Shown here in pieces: positions 23,301 to 31,559 of a DNA stretch of 64,000 nucleotides. The DNA is taken from assembly GCA_933228895.1 (NCBI GenBank), contig OW121849.1, positions 122,392,849 to 122,456,848 on the forward strand, read 5' to 3'. A program made the position numbers and the translations under genes. Within the stretch, counting starts at the first letter, position 1; each line of letters opens with the position of its first letter. The DNA comes from Platycnemis pennipes. Its lineage: Eukaryota; Arthropoda; Insecta; Odonata; Platycnemididae. Under the pieces are notes generated by a model. That model saw only the letters and a program-made list of their open reading frames with translations. It was not told the DNA's origin and did not search any database.

Positions 23301-26300
23301 TTACCTGATGATACCCTAACGGGTAGAAACCTGGGTTGTACCTGATTAAATTTTACGTGGAATTTTACCAATTATTTTTATCCTTGTGATATGAAGGAAT
23401 CAATTGTTATTGAATTGTTGATCAGCGGAACGATATCTCACATTATAGAATTGAGAAACGGAAATGGATAGACAGAATTCAATCAAATGGGTACATTTAA
23501 GAGAAATTTCAAGGTAAAAGAGCATGTATGTTATAAAAACAGCATTTACGTAATGCAAAAATGATAGGCAGACCAAAATATATTATTTGAAAACAGCTTC
23601 AAGTATGTCCGCGGAATTAAGCCACAGAAAAAAAGTACAGCCTAATTCCTCTGCCTTTCAAGGTGAATCTCTTTCTTTTTCCACAGTATGGCACCAGGCA
23701 ATGCTCACCGTTCACAGTCATACTGGGCTGGGCGAAGCTGCTCTCTCCCGCGGAGTTGTCCAGGAGTGAATCATTGCCCTCATCTTCGGTGAATGCCTGG
23801 AAGCGGATGAGGCCGTCATCTGTGCTGGGGCCTCCCAGTCGGAGGAAGGCAGGAGACAAACCCTTGGCCATGTTCATCATCCTCACCGAATCCATTCTGA
23901 AAAGTTCAAGCATTTATTAGAGGACCTGATGGACGTGATGGCTAGAGTACATCTACATCTATCTACATCTAGATAATACCCTGCAAGCCATCTCAAAGGT
24001 GTGTGGCAGGGGGTGAATTCTCACCAAACATGCACTACATATCATGCATTTGAAAAGATTAGTATTAATATATTAGTCTAAACTGCAATATTTAAAAAGA
24101 TAAAATAGCAAACTAAGCATGTAAAAACGTGCTGTTAGTTGGGTTACCTTCAAGTCCTTACACCAACATGCAACTACCTATGCTATGGATTGAATCACTC
24201 GTATTGGGCATATTTACCGCTATTCATATCCCTAATTGTACGAGGAATAAAGGACATTTTGAATCTGTCAGTTCGGCAATCAATTTCTCTAATTTTGCAA
24301 TTATGGTCCAGTCTACCATAGTAAGTTGGAAAAATATTTGTAACGTCATCACTGTAAATATTATCTTGGAATTTATTTAGGAGATAAAGTTTAAATTTCA
24401 ACCTGCGATCTGACAATGTTTCCCATTTTAATTCATTTAATAGATTGGTTACGCTAATATAATGATCGTATCGTCCCTTTACAAATCTTGCCGATCTTCA
24501 CTGCCCACGTTCAAGTTCATTATTTAGACCGATTTCGTATGCATCCCATACACTGATTTCGTGATTATGTTCCAGTCTACAATAGTAAGTTGGAGTTCAC
24601 AAAATACTTTTAGACTCATCAGTGAAAGAATAATCTTGGAATTTTTTTAAGAGATTAAGAGTAAATTTCAACCTACGATCTGACCATTTTAATTCATTTA
24701 ATAGACTGGTTACGCTAATATTATAGTTATCGTTCCGTCCCTTTACAAATCTTGCCGATCTTCGCTGCACACGTTCAAGTTCGTTATATAGACCGATTTC
24801 GTAGGGATCCCATACACTGGCTGCATATTTCAAATGAGGTCTAACCAAGGAAAAGTAGCTGATTTCTCGTACATGTTCGTCACATTTACCCAATACTCTT
24901 TTGATTAATACCAGTCTACGATTAGCTTGACCCATTATTTCACGTACTTGTTTACCCCAGGAAATACATTGTGTCAGTCTTATTCCAAGATTATTAATGG
25001 ATTCCACGTTTGTTATATCATTAGTACCTACTTATTTTTTACCTTTCTAGGAGGAGAACAATTCTTTTTCCAAAAATTCATTACTACGCATTTTTTTAAA
25101 ATTTAATTCTAACTGCCATGTATGACACCATTTTTCAATTGCTTGTAGGTCATCATTTAAATAAAAAATAAATGCCGAAACCCGGGATTGAACCAGGGAC
25201 CTTTAGATCTTCAGTCTAACGCTCTCCCAACTGAGCTATTCCGGCTGATAAATTGTCTACCCATCCCAGTACTCGCTTCGCATCCCAGCAGAAACGGATA
25301 TTTCGTATTCCATAGGTCCTTCTCCATTGTTAACCGTCCCACTGCCTAAACCACCCCGCTATGCTCACCCCACCTCTCTCTGTAACCTTGCAAACTTCCT
25401 CCTTTTTTCTTTCCATTTTCAGTAAGTTCCTCGAAAGAAAGGGACGCCTCCAATTGCGCCCCGACCTCACCAGCACTCCAAACCACTCCCCACACCTCCA
25501 GTAACCATTGTATTTAAAAGCTTTCCGTACCCATGTTCCCCGCCAGGCCTCTTAAGAATGACGTTGGTTAATGTCGAAAGCGGTTAAGGCCAATAAATAC
25601 ACGTGGAATATTAAAAAAAGCATTGTTTCTATTTTGATCATGTTGCAGTTCCACGAAGTCAATCTGTCTACGTTTACCCTGATTTATACGAGAGTGCTGC
25701 GTTCATTTTCCCGCCCCTCGAATAGGACGATCAACCGGTAACCATTCCGTACTTTCCTTAATGAGTAGGATAATGCCGTCACCTTTTCCTTCTCCTGCCT
25801 CCTTCTCTGTGTTGTCACCTCTTTTAAAAAGATTTACCTATCCTTAGTGAGGTAAATGACCGTAGTTCTCAGTCACCTACCCCGAAGAAGAAACCAATTC
25901 ACGCAAATCAAGGCTAGTCCTCCAAAAATTTCTAGCAGCGATTTTTTTTCCGTTTCGGGATCGAGTTGATGTGGTGGGATTGAGCACTGGCCTAACATTC
26001 TGAAAGCTCGGTTACGAGTCACGATGGTGAAGGAATTTTATTATTATTATTACACCGGTTTCTACTTGAGTGGAGAGCACTTCAAGTTCAGTACTCTGTC
26101 CGTCGGATGGGACTTCAAACCGCGTACCGATGGGCGCCTTTCGTTAAGAGTAGGTTAATTCCGACGCCATTTTTCACTTCAGTCTTCCCCCGTTGCCTGA
26201 AGATATAACTATCGATACACAATGGGGTCGTTTACCATATTTTTATTGCCGAATCTGATAGAGTTTGTAAAATAAAAAGACCTGTATTTTTCCATTTTTT

Positions 26301-29300
26301 GATCCGTCAATTATTTCTTGTGTTATAAGCGGCGAAAGACTGATGTTTTTAACCCTTTCCTAAAAGTGGGCGTGGTGCAACCTCTGACGTCATTGACTTC
26401 GCCCAATCACAACTGAGCCCGCGAAGCTACTTCGCCTGATCGAAATGTGGGGGACACGGCTGACTCTGCCAATAGGAGCAGTTGCGACAGAATCTGTGAG
26501 ATCAGACCTTCCGAGAACCCCCCTCTACTCCCTTCCCTTCCCCTAAAAGCAGTCAAGGACGGAAGGAAAATGACGTCAATGATATCAAAGCAGCTTTTTC
26601 GGTGGGCGTCACCTTTTGCTTATTTTAATTTTTATTTATGAGTGAATGGTTGTGATTATAAGATTAATTTTTTCACCAAAATTCGTTTTTCGTTTCCATC
26701 TGACGATTTCGTGAACAAAATTGCTATTTCGATTCTGAGTAAACGCCCCCATTATCCACCTATCCTAAATTAATCACCTTATCTGTCGGTTACTCTTCCC
26801 AAGTACTACCTATCTCTTTCCATTTTCTTATTTTATCTTAATTTTATCTTAGAAGGATGGCAAAATAAATTTAAAAAATAAATAATAAGTAGGTTCAAGA
26901 ATGGCTACGGAATGAGGAGATAGTAGATCAGGGAGGAACTTTGCAGGAGCCTGACACTATTAGAGAAACACTCATTGATCAACGCCCTTTCAAGGCATGC
27001 TATGTTGAATGCCATAATTTAGGGTTGAGGGATGCGAAACTGCCTTGGCTCCTCTATTTTCCTAAATTCCTTCTCTTCTCCGACTTCTTTCGCCTCATCT
27101 ACAACCATGCCTTACTTCATAGATAATTACCATCTCGCATCCAAAGTTCACATTGTCTTGAGAATAACTTACGTCACTTGTGGAAGGAAATTAAACGTGG
27201 AAACGAGACGTTCTCTCAAAACCTGGATGGAGTCAATTACATCACTTTTAGGCCATTATAATTGATAAGTCAGGTAAGACCCCGCTTACCAGCTCCTAGA
27301 TGAACTAAAAGTGATCATATCTTTTCATTCGTGAAATGATGGATTTGACCTACCGGGTTGAACAATGGACGAGGAAAGAATGCGATACTGTTAGCAATCC
27401 AAGAGTGTACCTAGTTGTTCCTTTGAGGAGGCAAACAACAGACAAGGTCATTTTTTAGGATAATTTAGGATAAGTAGGTAATTGGAAATGGACAGATACT
27501 ATTTCAAGGAACAGAGGAAGAGTGAAGTTAAACCCGGATTCGGAATTAAAGTGCTCTTAACAAAAGGCACTAAGGGGCCCGCGGTTTAACGTCCTATCCG
27601 ACGGACAAAGTACCGCATTTGAAAATGCTCTCCACACAGAAGGGACGGGTTCGACAGAACAGAAAATTCTCCGTCACTGCAGGGATTCGAACCCGGATCC
27701 AAGGGATGGGATGCCAGTACCCCAGCCACGTCATCAACCCAAGTTCTTCCTGGGGAATCACCGCATGGAAAGGAAGCCTACCATGGTGTTTCAATTATTT
27801 TCTGAGGGGCATAGAACTTGGTGAGAATGGGGGCGTTTACTCGGAACCGAAATCGCAATTTTATACACGAAATTGTTAGATGGAAACGAAAAAAGAAATT
27901 TAGTGAAAAAATTAATCTTCTAACCATAACCATTCACTCATAAATCAAAAATTAAAATAAGCAAAAGGTGACGCCCACCGAAAATGCTGCTGTGATAACA
28001 TTGACGTCACTTTCCTCCCGTCCTTGACTGCTCGTATGGGAAGGGGAGGGAGTGGAGGGGGATTCTCGGAAGTTCTGCTCCCACAGATGCTGTCGTAACT
28101 TGACCGATTGGCAGAGTTAGCTGTGTTCGCCCTTTTGCGATAAGGCGAAGTAGCTTCGCGGGCTCAGTTTTGATTGGACGAAGTCAATAACGTCAGAGGT
28201 TGCACCACGCCCACTTTTCCGAAAGGGTTAAAAACATAAGTTTTTCGACGCCTATAACTCGAGAAATAATTGACGGATCAAAAAACGGAAAAATACGGGT
28301 CTTTTTATTTTACAAACTCTATCATATTCGGCAATAAAAAAACATGGTAAACGACCCCATTACGTACTTTCACGTAAAATATTAAATATTCAGTCACTTT
28401 GATAACTTTAAAGGGCCAGTAGAAAAAAAAACTTTATGGACTTAATCGCACATTCTAGAGATAACAAGAAATAATATACCATCTATATTCAGTCGATTTC
28501 TCATATTATTTTTGATCGCGATTGATATTATTTTTGATCTCGATTTGAGATATGAGCTAGTTTTGAAAGCTAGATCGGTAACGAAACGCAGTGGTCGCGG
28601 GTCCAATTCTCGGCCAGGGAATGGGTGTCATTGAATTGATGTATTAGGTTACACGCGATCCAATTTGAAGAAAAAATTAGAGGCGTAGACTCCCAATATA
28701 TTCAGTATTCCCCCCGCGAGCAATAAGAGATCATAATTGGCGAAATAGCCTACGGATGGGTAGGTGCAGTATTGGTAAAGTAGTCTTTAGCTCATCAGAC
28801 ATAAGTATTTAACCTTACTAACCTAACGCTGACTGCACGAATTCATGCCTATTGGGCCTTCCAACTTAATGTATTTAACAAATACCTCAACTCTTTCGTA
28901 GGTGCAAATAATTTTAGTCACGCGAGCCTGACTGATGCATAACTACACGTTTCTCTACTTAAGTAGTACCTAATAGATACCTAGGCAGTGCATCTTTCAG
29001 TATATGCCCTCAAGGTGGCTTCCAGTTAATCACTACACGTAGATATCGATGCACATGCTATGCAAATAAACAATTTCGCTCCAGTATAAGGGGAATAAAG
29101 GCTACAGAATAACAAATCACGTCTTATATACACAGCGTACACTTATGTCGTGACATAGTGGAGCCACGTTCAATTTTGCGATTCTTTTGAAACTTGATCT
29201 CCGAACCAGAATTTAGAATCTCATAAAAGAATGTGATGTCAAGTATGTATAAACGCCAATATATTTAAACATCACTAGTATTCTTTTCACTATCTCATGT

Positions 29301-29614
29301 ACCTTAAAATTCCTCTGATTCTAAAAAAAACTTGGCATGATATCTCGCAGGAAATGTCCTTAAGTTGTTTGGCAGTTGAAGTTGGAAATTTGAGAAACGA
29401 ATGCTTACCCATCTTTGATCTGCCTTCCTCCCGTTGCTTCATCGACCAAGATGATGGGGTCCAACGTTATGCTCAGGAAATAAGGAGACAAATATTGCAG
29501 GGCTTTGTTCACGTCCAAAGAAAGCTCCAACTCTTTGCTTTCGCATAGCGCCGAGATCAACAAAACAATGCAGAGCCAGATGCGGAAATCAAAACACCTG
29601 CTCACCACTGCCAT
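5461..29614 (-). CDS. Hpse: heparanase-like (GH79) protein with giant C-terminal tail, 8 exons
   Basis: Joined exons, in transcript order, are 29614-29409, 23896-23709, 18869-18636, 17279-16907, 16002-15872, 15352-15192, 14367-14030 and 11329-5461. Intron phases are 2, 1, 1, 2, 1, 0, 2; all are GT-AG, and the sum is 7,500 nt for 2,499 residues. Heparanases are secreted or lysosomal endo-beta-glucuronidases that cut heparan sulfate. The family signature runs in order: signal peptide, LSPYFLSITLD, KGLSPAFLRLGG, the acid/base region LGYQLGYE (Glu210), the nucleophile region ICIGE (Glu379), YWVSLLHKKLAG, AHCTP (Cys466), TLYAVNP, LLNGKLLEM and KPC (Cys643). Cys466 and Cys643 match the C-terminal disulfide of human heparanase. 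Human heparanase has 543 residues; here about 1,850 extra residues follow the domain without a stop. Activity is uncertain because residues around Glu210 differ from the family. The heparanase assignment is firm; the function of the tail is unknown. Confidence 0.87.
7445..8015 (-). repeat. 135-bp coding minisatellite (45-residue Pro-rich repeats)
   Basis: Four tandem units start at equivalent positions 7486, 7621, 7756 and 7891, exactly 135 bp apart, inside exon 8. Each encodes a 45-residue unit with the cores VPKQNLEPSQETIPEVP and APTRPTLPTRPAR. The middle units are nearly identical in DNA while the outer ones have diverged, which points to recent unequal exchange. The period is a multiple of three, so copy-number change keeps the frame. 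Confidence 0.9.
9335..9805 (-). repeat. tandem duplication of a 76-residue acidic unit
   Basis: Two units about 228 bp apart encode YDKASKEIFDPIIE...EAFSDSVSGGEIEIGEIQ...NEELYT...EEDNRTKMG and lie inside exon 8. The copies differ by a few substitutions and a three-codon indel. The units are rich in Glu and Asp and have no Cys. Confidence 0.88.
13510..13986 (+). mobile_element. CR1/Jockey-like non-LTR 3' end (GTAGAT tail), copy in intron 7
   Basis: Starts in the reverse transcriptase C-terminus (SDRRLKFRLNLLNKFQDHIF). It continues into a 3' UTR with the conserved block CCCTGCCACACACTTTTATG and GTGGCTTGCAGGG, and ends in ATGTAGATGTAGATG. Antisense to the host gene. Confidence 0.7.
14030..14367 (-). 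CDS. Hpse: heparanase-like gene, exon 7
   Basis: Residues 432-543. The acceptor is TCTTTTACAG|C and the donor is ACGAG|GTAAAG. YWVSLLHKKLAG matches the end of the TIM barrel; YYAHCTP (Cys466) and GSVTLYAVNP match the first strands of the C-terminal beta-sandwich. EYILTEFIPEG corresponds to KYLLRPLGPHG. The AG at the end plus T from exon 8 gives Ser544, so the reading frame passes cleanly into the last exon. Confidence 0.88.
15192..15352 (-). CDS. Hpse: heparanase-like gene, exon 6 (nucleophile Glu)
   Basis: Residues 379-431. The acceptor is TTTTTCAG|GT and the donor is AACACA|GTGAGT. It begins with Glu379, the position of the human nucleophile Glu343, in the context IGERWTNELGS (human LGETSSAYGGG). 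LVWAKHLGKSARMGANVVL matches the family block MWLDKLGLSARMGIEVVM. The exon ends in phase 0. Confidence 0.87.
15872..16002 (-). CDS. Hpse: heparanase-like gene, exon 5
   Basis: Residues 335-377. The acceptor is ATTTTGCAG|G and the donor is ATAG|GTAAGT. The exon 4-5 junction reads VVLHPHDYHVD, where human heparanase has VTWHHYYLNG. GRKPICIG at the end corresponds to GKKVWLGE, which leads into the nucleophile. The phase-1 end joins GT of exon 6 to give Gly378. Confidence 0.83.
16907..17279 (-). CDS. Hpse: heparanase-like gene, exon 4 (acidic and His-rich insertions)
   Basis: Residues 211-333. The acceptor is ATTTTAG|AG and the donor is CATCC|GTGAGT. YVNGSK parallels FINGSQ of human heparanase, and LRTLVDAFPQ plus LQSFLQAFVGRANDALTAVV parallel the following helix and strand. 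Two insertions are not in the human protein: an acidic block at about 231-250 and a His-rich block at about 293-311 with runs HHH and HHHH. Together with smaller gaps they push the distance between the two catalytic Glu from 118 in human to 169 here. Confidence 0.83.
17761..18545. mobile_element. TIR element with long poly-C tract, in intron 3
   Basis: Perfect 11-bp inverted ends ATAGGCGTATC/GATACGCCTAT. Flanking TGGTATCC and GGGTATCC suggest an 8-bp hAT-like target duplication if the right end is two bases longer than the TIR. Inside the right end lies a run of more than 20 C, then another C run. No coding sequence. It makes up more than half of intron 3. Confidence 0.6.
18636..18869 (-). 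CDS. Hpse: heparanase-like gene, exon 3
   Basis: Residues 133-209, with split codons at both ends. The acceptor is TTTATTTCAG|GA and the donor is TACG|GTAATT. LLNNFAEDAGLKLILSLGYDL matches the helix-strand pair ahead of the active site, where human has FANCSGLDLIFGLNAL. The exon ends in DLGYQLGY, and its last G plus AG of exon 4 makes Glu210, the expected acid/base residue. A charged stretch (KQRTKARKRAKG, then an Asp/Asn-rich run) replaces the less charged human sequence. Confidence 0.87.
19364..20080 (+). mobile_element. Penelope-like element remnant with GIY-YIG ORF between inverted arms
   Basis: Inverted arms at about 19386-19501 and 19895-20010 enclose an endonuclease ORF. The arm carries the pLTR-like motif GGGAGTGTCGAAACCGGTAG. 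Both sides carry the direct repeat ATATGAATGGGA (19364-19375 and 20069-20080), a 12-bp target duplication. About 58 bp of extra tail separate the right arm from its duplication. No reverse transcriptase is left. It sits in intron 2 of the heparanase-like gene. Confidence 0.75.
19500..19718 (+). CDS. GIY-YIG endonuclease domain of a Penelope-like element (fragment)
   Basis: 72 codons. GVYVLRCDTQDCN, then CFYIGQTGRSFNIRTKEH, is the GIY-YIG core: the GVY and YIG strands with the following Arg and the CC-type spacing typical of Penelope-like retroelements. In those elements this domain follows the reverse transcriptase at the C-terminus and nicks the target. Here it stands alone and stops early, so it is a remnant. 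Confidence 0.75.
   Translation: MREKLHFNSKDVFNPLDKSGVYVLRCDTQDCNCFYIGQTGRSFNIRTKEHFNSFILDVHDKGAKLDLLENFD
20830..21340. other. GC-rich patch inside intron 2
   Basis: CpG-rich stretch with GCGCAAATACGCAACACGCG and similar words. Open frames on both strands lack recognisable motifs. It may be part of an unrecognised element. Confidence 0.3.
21345..21975 (-). mobile_element. CR1/Jockey-like non-LTR 3' end, copy in intron 2
   Basis: Same element, minus orientation. The left end is the ACATCTACATAATACCCTGC tail; the right end is the segment encoding the VWDPYEIG-like block. 5'-truncated. Confidence 0.7.
22103..22362 (+). mobile_element. Penelope-like foldback insertion with hammerhead-like motif
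   Basis: Near-perfect inverted arms at 22114-22200 and 22222-22308 are separated by 21 bp. The direct repeat GATTATCAAGGTG occurs at 22103-22115 and 22350-22362. About 40 bp of unpaired tail lie between the right arm and its duplication. The arms contain GAAACCGGTTGGTTAATAAA, close to the motif in the GIY-YIG element. Located in intron 2. Confidence 0.72.
22225..22250 (+). ncRNA. hammerhead-ribozyme-like core in a Penelope-like arm
   Basis: CTGATGA at 22225-22231 is followed by a stem GACAC/GTGTT closed by the tetraloop GTGA, and then GAAA at 22247-22250. One T is unpaired between CTGATGA and the stem, which departs from the textbook core. The opposite arm carries the same motif on the other strand. 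A complete stem I and cleavage site were not established. Confidence 0.45.
22680..22850 (+). mobile_element. SINE (family 1) 3' body
   Basis: TTCAGTACTCTGTCCGTCGG and GACTAATGTTGATACCGG are body blocks without the tRNA head. In intron 2. Confidence 0.55.
23190..23434 (+). mobile_element. Penelope-like foldback insertion
   Basis: Arms at about 23199-23292 and 23297-23393 pair across a 4-bp centre. A short imperfect direct repeat (GGAACCGAT and GGAACGAT) flanks the unit, with about 33 bp of tail after the right arm. Located in intron 2, just downstream of exon 2 in the transcript sense. Confidence 0.62.
23305..23330 (+). ncRNA. hammerhead-ribozyme-like core with canonical spacing
   Basis: CTGATGA (23305-23311) is followed directly by the stem TACCC/GGGTA with loop TAAC, then GAAAC. 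This is the invariant hammerhead layout CUGANGA, stem II, GAAA. After GAAA a 2-3-bp stem III (ACC/GGT) and three stem-I pairs (TAC/GTA) can form, which resembles the minimal hammerheads reported from Penelope-like elements. The left arm holds a decayed copy. Confidence 0.55.
23709..23896 (-). CDS. Hpse: heparanase-like gene, exon 2
   Basis: Residues 70-131. The acceptor is CTTTTCAG|A and the donor is AACG|GTGAGC; an open frame continues past the donor but loses homology. It contains MAKGLSPAFLRLGGPSTDD, the most conserved heparanase block in the window. It then passes into an acidic linker of about 25 residues at the place where vertebrate proheparanase carries its much longer excised linker. 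The heparin-binding stretch at the start of the human 50-kDa chain is not visible. Confidence 0.88.
23943..24558 (-). mobile_element. CR1/Jockey-like non-LTR 3' end, copy in intron 1
   Basis: Full 3' UTR with the conserved hairpin and a longer CATCTA tail, then the SDRRLKFKLYLLNKFQDN segment. It joins directly to a second, 3'-truncated copy at about 24559. Confidence 0.7.
24559..25170 (-). mobile_element. CR1/Jockey-like reverse transcriptase C-terminal fragment
   Basis: The longest coding piece of this family in the window. It reads INNLGIRLTQCISWGKQVRE, then SLVRPHLKYAASVWDPYE and ELERVQRRSARFVK, the classic post-reverse-transcriptase region of CR1/Jockey elements. Stops upstream mark it as dead. 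In intron 1. Confidence 0.78.
25174..25245 (-). tRNA. tRNA-Phe (GAA)
   Basis: A complete 72-nt cloverleaf. The acceptor GCCGGAA pairs with TTTCGGC with one G-T pair. The D arm is GCTC/GAGC, the anticodon stem TTAGA/TCTAA with loop CTGAAGA (anticodon GAA), and the T stem CCTGG/CCGGG with loop TTCAATC. Box A reads TAGCTCAGTTGG and box B GGTTCAATCC. A run of T follows a few bases after the 3' end, as a pol III terminator. No intron and no encoded CCA. It lies in intron 1 of the heparanase-like gene, on the same strand. Confidence 0.92.
25550..25625 (+). mobile_element. possible solo Penelope-like pLTR end
   Basis: AATGACGTTGGTTAATGTCG, then AAAGCGG and AATAAATACACGTGGAATATT, have the same layout as the arms of the foldback elements: hairpin, GAAA, then an AATAAA-rich end. 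No inverted partner is visible nearby. In intron 1. Confidence 0.35.
25965..26215 (+). mobile_element. tRNA-derived SINE (family 1), diverged head
   Basis: GAGTTGATGTGGTGGGATTG starts the head; the body has CAGTACTCTGTCCGTCGGAT and GGTTAATTCCGACGCC. A 530-bp TIR element begins just after it. Confidence 0.65.
26221..26753 (+). mobile_element. 530-bp TIR element, copy 1
   Basis: Terminal inverted repeats are AATGGGGTCGTTTACC and, on the other strand, AATGGGGGCGTTTACT. The body has no coding ORF and is shared with four other copies in the window. It contains two TGACGTCA palindromes (26385-26392 and 26571-26578) and a CCAATCAC box. A target duplication is not clear. It abuts the 3' end of a SINE in intron 1. 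Confidence 0.8.
27535..27760 (-). mobile_element. tRNA-derived SINE (family 1)
   Basis: Read on the minus strand: TTGATGACGTGGCTGGGGTA, box B GGGTTCGAATCCCTGCAGTG, then body blocks ending near the TCCGTCGGATAGGACG motif. Confidence 0.65.
27826..28361 (-). mobile_element. 530-bp TIR element, copy 2
   Basis: Same family in the opposite orientation, starting AATGGGGGCGTTTAC and ending GGTAAACGACCCCATT. It holds a TTGACGTCA site. Located in intron 1, about 1 kb downstream of exon 1 in the transcript sense. Confidence 0.8.
28362..29408. other. intron 1 remainder
   Basis: Between the second 530-bp TIR element and exon 1 I see no further element with confidence. A tRNA-like word at 28600 (GGTCCAATTCTCGG) may be an old SINE head. 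Confidence 0.4.
29409..29614 (-). CDS. Hpse: heparanase-like gene, exon 1 (signal peptide)
   Basis: Encodes residues 1-68 plus two bases of codon 69. It opens with ATG and a signal peptide whose hydrophobic core is IWLCIVLLISALC. This is followed by LSPYFLSITLDPIIL, which corresponds to the first beta strand of heparanase (VSPSFLSVTIDA in human). The donor is GG|GTAAGC. It ends in phase 2, and the GG joins the first A of exon 2 to give Gly69. Confidence 0.85.
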
Positions 29615-29671
29615 GCTAATGGTGACGAGCTTCTTCCGTTCTGCTGTCCTTAGATCAGCTTTTGCTGAGCT

Positions 29672-29674
29672 CCT
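29672..29674 (-). other. possible 3' splice site of a 5' UTR exon
   Basis: On the minus strand a pyrimidine-rich stretch ending TTTCTTACTTAG lies about 60 nt before the heparanase ATG. It could be the acceptor for a leader exon further upstream. No promoter element is convincing next to the ATG itself. Confidence 0.3.
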
Positions 29675-31172
29675 AAGTAAGAAAGTAATAGATTAAAATC
29701 TGTTAGAATTAATTTTGCCTTTAAACCATGAAATAAATTAAAACGGGTTCTTTTTTGCAGGAGGGTTAATAACAGGCTTTCAAACAAAAGCAAAAAAAAT
29801 TTTTAATGCGTGGTAAATAAAATAAACATGATCGTTTTATCACACAATGAATTAATGAGTAGAGTTATTTTTGATATCCCTGTATGAAACTAACTGATGG
29901 ACGATGAATGCACATCTAGCAGTTCAGATGCAAACCAATTAATGATTTAATCTCATCGGCATTAATAATTAATATTTATTTTTCGTGAAAGTAAAATAAA
30001 GAAACTTAAATACGATTTGTGAATTTAATAATTGTTCAATATGCCTACATCTATGCATTTATTGATATAGATTTGAGGGATTATTGAATATTGAGTTACA
30101 TAATTCAATAATCATTGAACGGATTGTCATAATAAATTCATTCAGTCATAGAACCTACATAAAGCTATAAGAGTTTAAGGTGCATCTATAAAATTATGAG
30201 ATATAAATTTTTCCAAGATTGGTAAAAAATTATCACTAATAAGATGCCATACTACCGAATCAGCAAAAAAAATTTAAAGACTTAATTTTCACAAATTGCG
30301 ATAAATCATTCAAAACACCTTTCCATGAAATGGATGGATTCTTTAGCCTGCACATAACCTTCCATGGATTCGTTAACCTTCACATAAGAAGTGACTTTCA
30401 AATTAACAACTTATCACTACCTTTCTACGTGATGCTAGCACTTCTGAAAAACGAAATCTTATAATTTACATTGACAATATGAGTCTGTTGATTTAAATAA
30501 TTTTATACCAAACATACCCATCGCAAGAAAATGTACACGTGTTTATATAATATATCACCATAAGAATGAAATAGCGTAAGTTCTTAATGGTAAGCTATGA
30601 TGACTTAAACCTGTAAAATTTACTTCATTTATCAGAATAGCTCCACCGGTTATGGTTCTTTTACTACGGGCCATATTTCTAAGTTTAAGAGTTATGGCAA
30701 ACCTACGGCCGATAAAGACAATTAAGTCTATTTGAAGAACCCATGCACTAAGAATTGACGTCACTGATATTCGCCAAATTGGGTTCCAAAATACATTTGT
30801 TTTGTGAAGGAAAAGAAAATGATATATTTCTTAATAAGCCAAGAAAGACTTTTTGAGAAATTCTATAGTCCAAAAATCAATGCAAGTATTCTCATTTTGC
30901 GCAACGATCCTTTTATTATCTGATTTTTATCTCTCCCAAAAGTAATAAAATTTGTATAATCATGATTACGAGCTTTTTTTTATTTGCTACCGCTAATGAT
31001 TTTCGTATTTTCCTTGAGTAACGAACATCTTCCATTTTCAAATTGCACGCGAACCAGACGATTTAAAAACACTTGCTTAACCAGAGAGTATTAAATGCAT
31101 CCCCCTCTTGTTTAGTTTAGATATGATGGATAAAATGGGAGCAGTTAATGTTTCAAAAGCTCCGAAATTGAA

Positions 31173-31424
31173 AGGCATAAATGAATATTAGAATAAAATA
31201 TAGGTGCACTTTTCCACAGCTAATTTATTGATGCGTACGACGCGTTTTGGCTCACGGAGCCATCATCTGGTACAAGTCTTGTACCAGATGATGGCTCTGT
31301 GAGCCGAAACTTTCGTACGCTTCAATAAATTAGTTGTGGAAAAGTGCACTTATATTTTATTCTAATATGTCAAACTTCCACTACATCGCGCCTGAATCGG
31401 TTGATTTCATTCGGCATAAATGAA
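31173..31424 (+). mobile_element. Penelope-like foldback insertion
   Basis: Arms at 31183-31276 and 31278-31369 form an almost uninterrupted palindrome with a one-base centre. The direct repeat GGCATAAATGAA occurs at 31173-31184 and 31413-31424, with a 43-bp tail between the right arm and its duplication. The right arm holds AGATGA, stem GGCTC/GAGCC, GAAAC, a hammerhead-like core with one changed base. It lies about 1.6 kb upstream of the heparanase-like ATG. Confidence 0.7.
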
Positions 31425-31559
31425 GTTAACAGCATTCATAATAACCCATCATCACCACTCGAAACACGATGAAATGGAAAGGCAGTGATTGGCAAGCGAC
31501 CCTCCACGCTTAGCCTAACGAATAAAGAGACAAATTTTGAGAGAGAAAAATCACTGGCG

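Noticed and set aside
23617..23708. Extension of exon 2 beyond 23709
   Set aside because: The frame stays open, but homology ends at a good GTGAGC donor and the next exon's phase fits only this donor.
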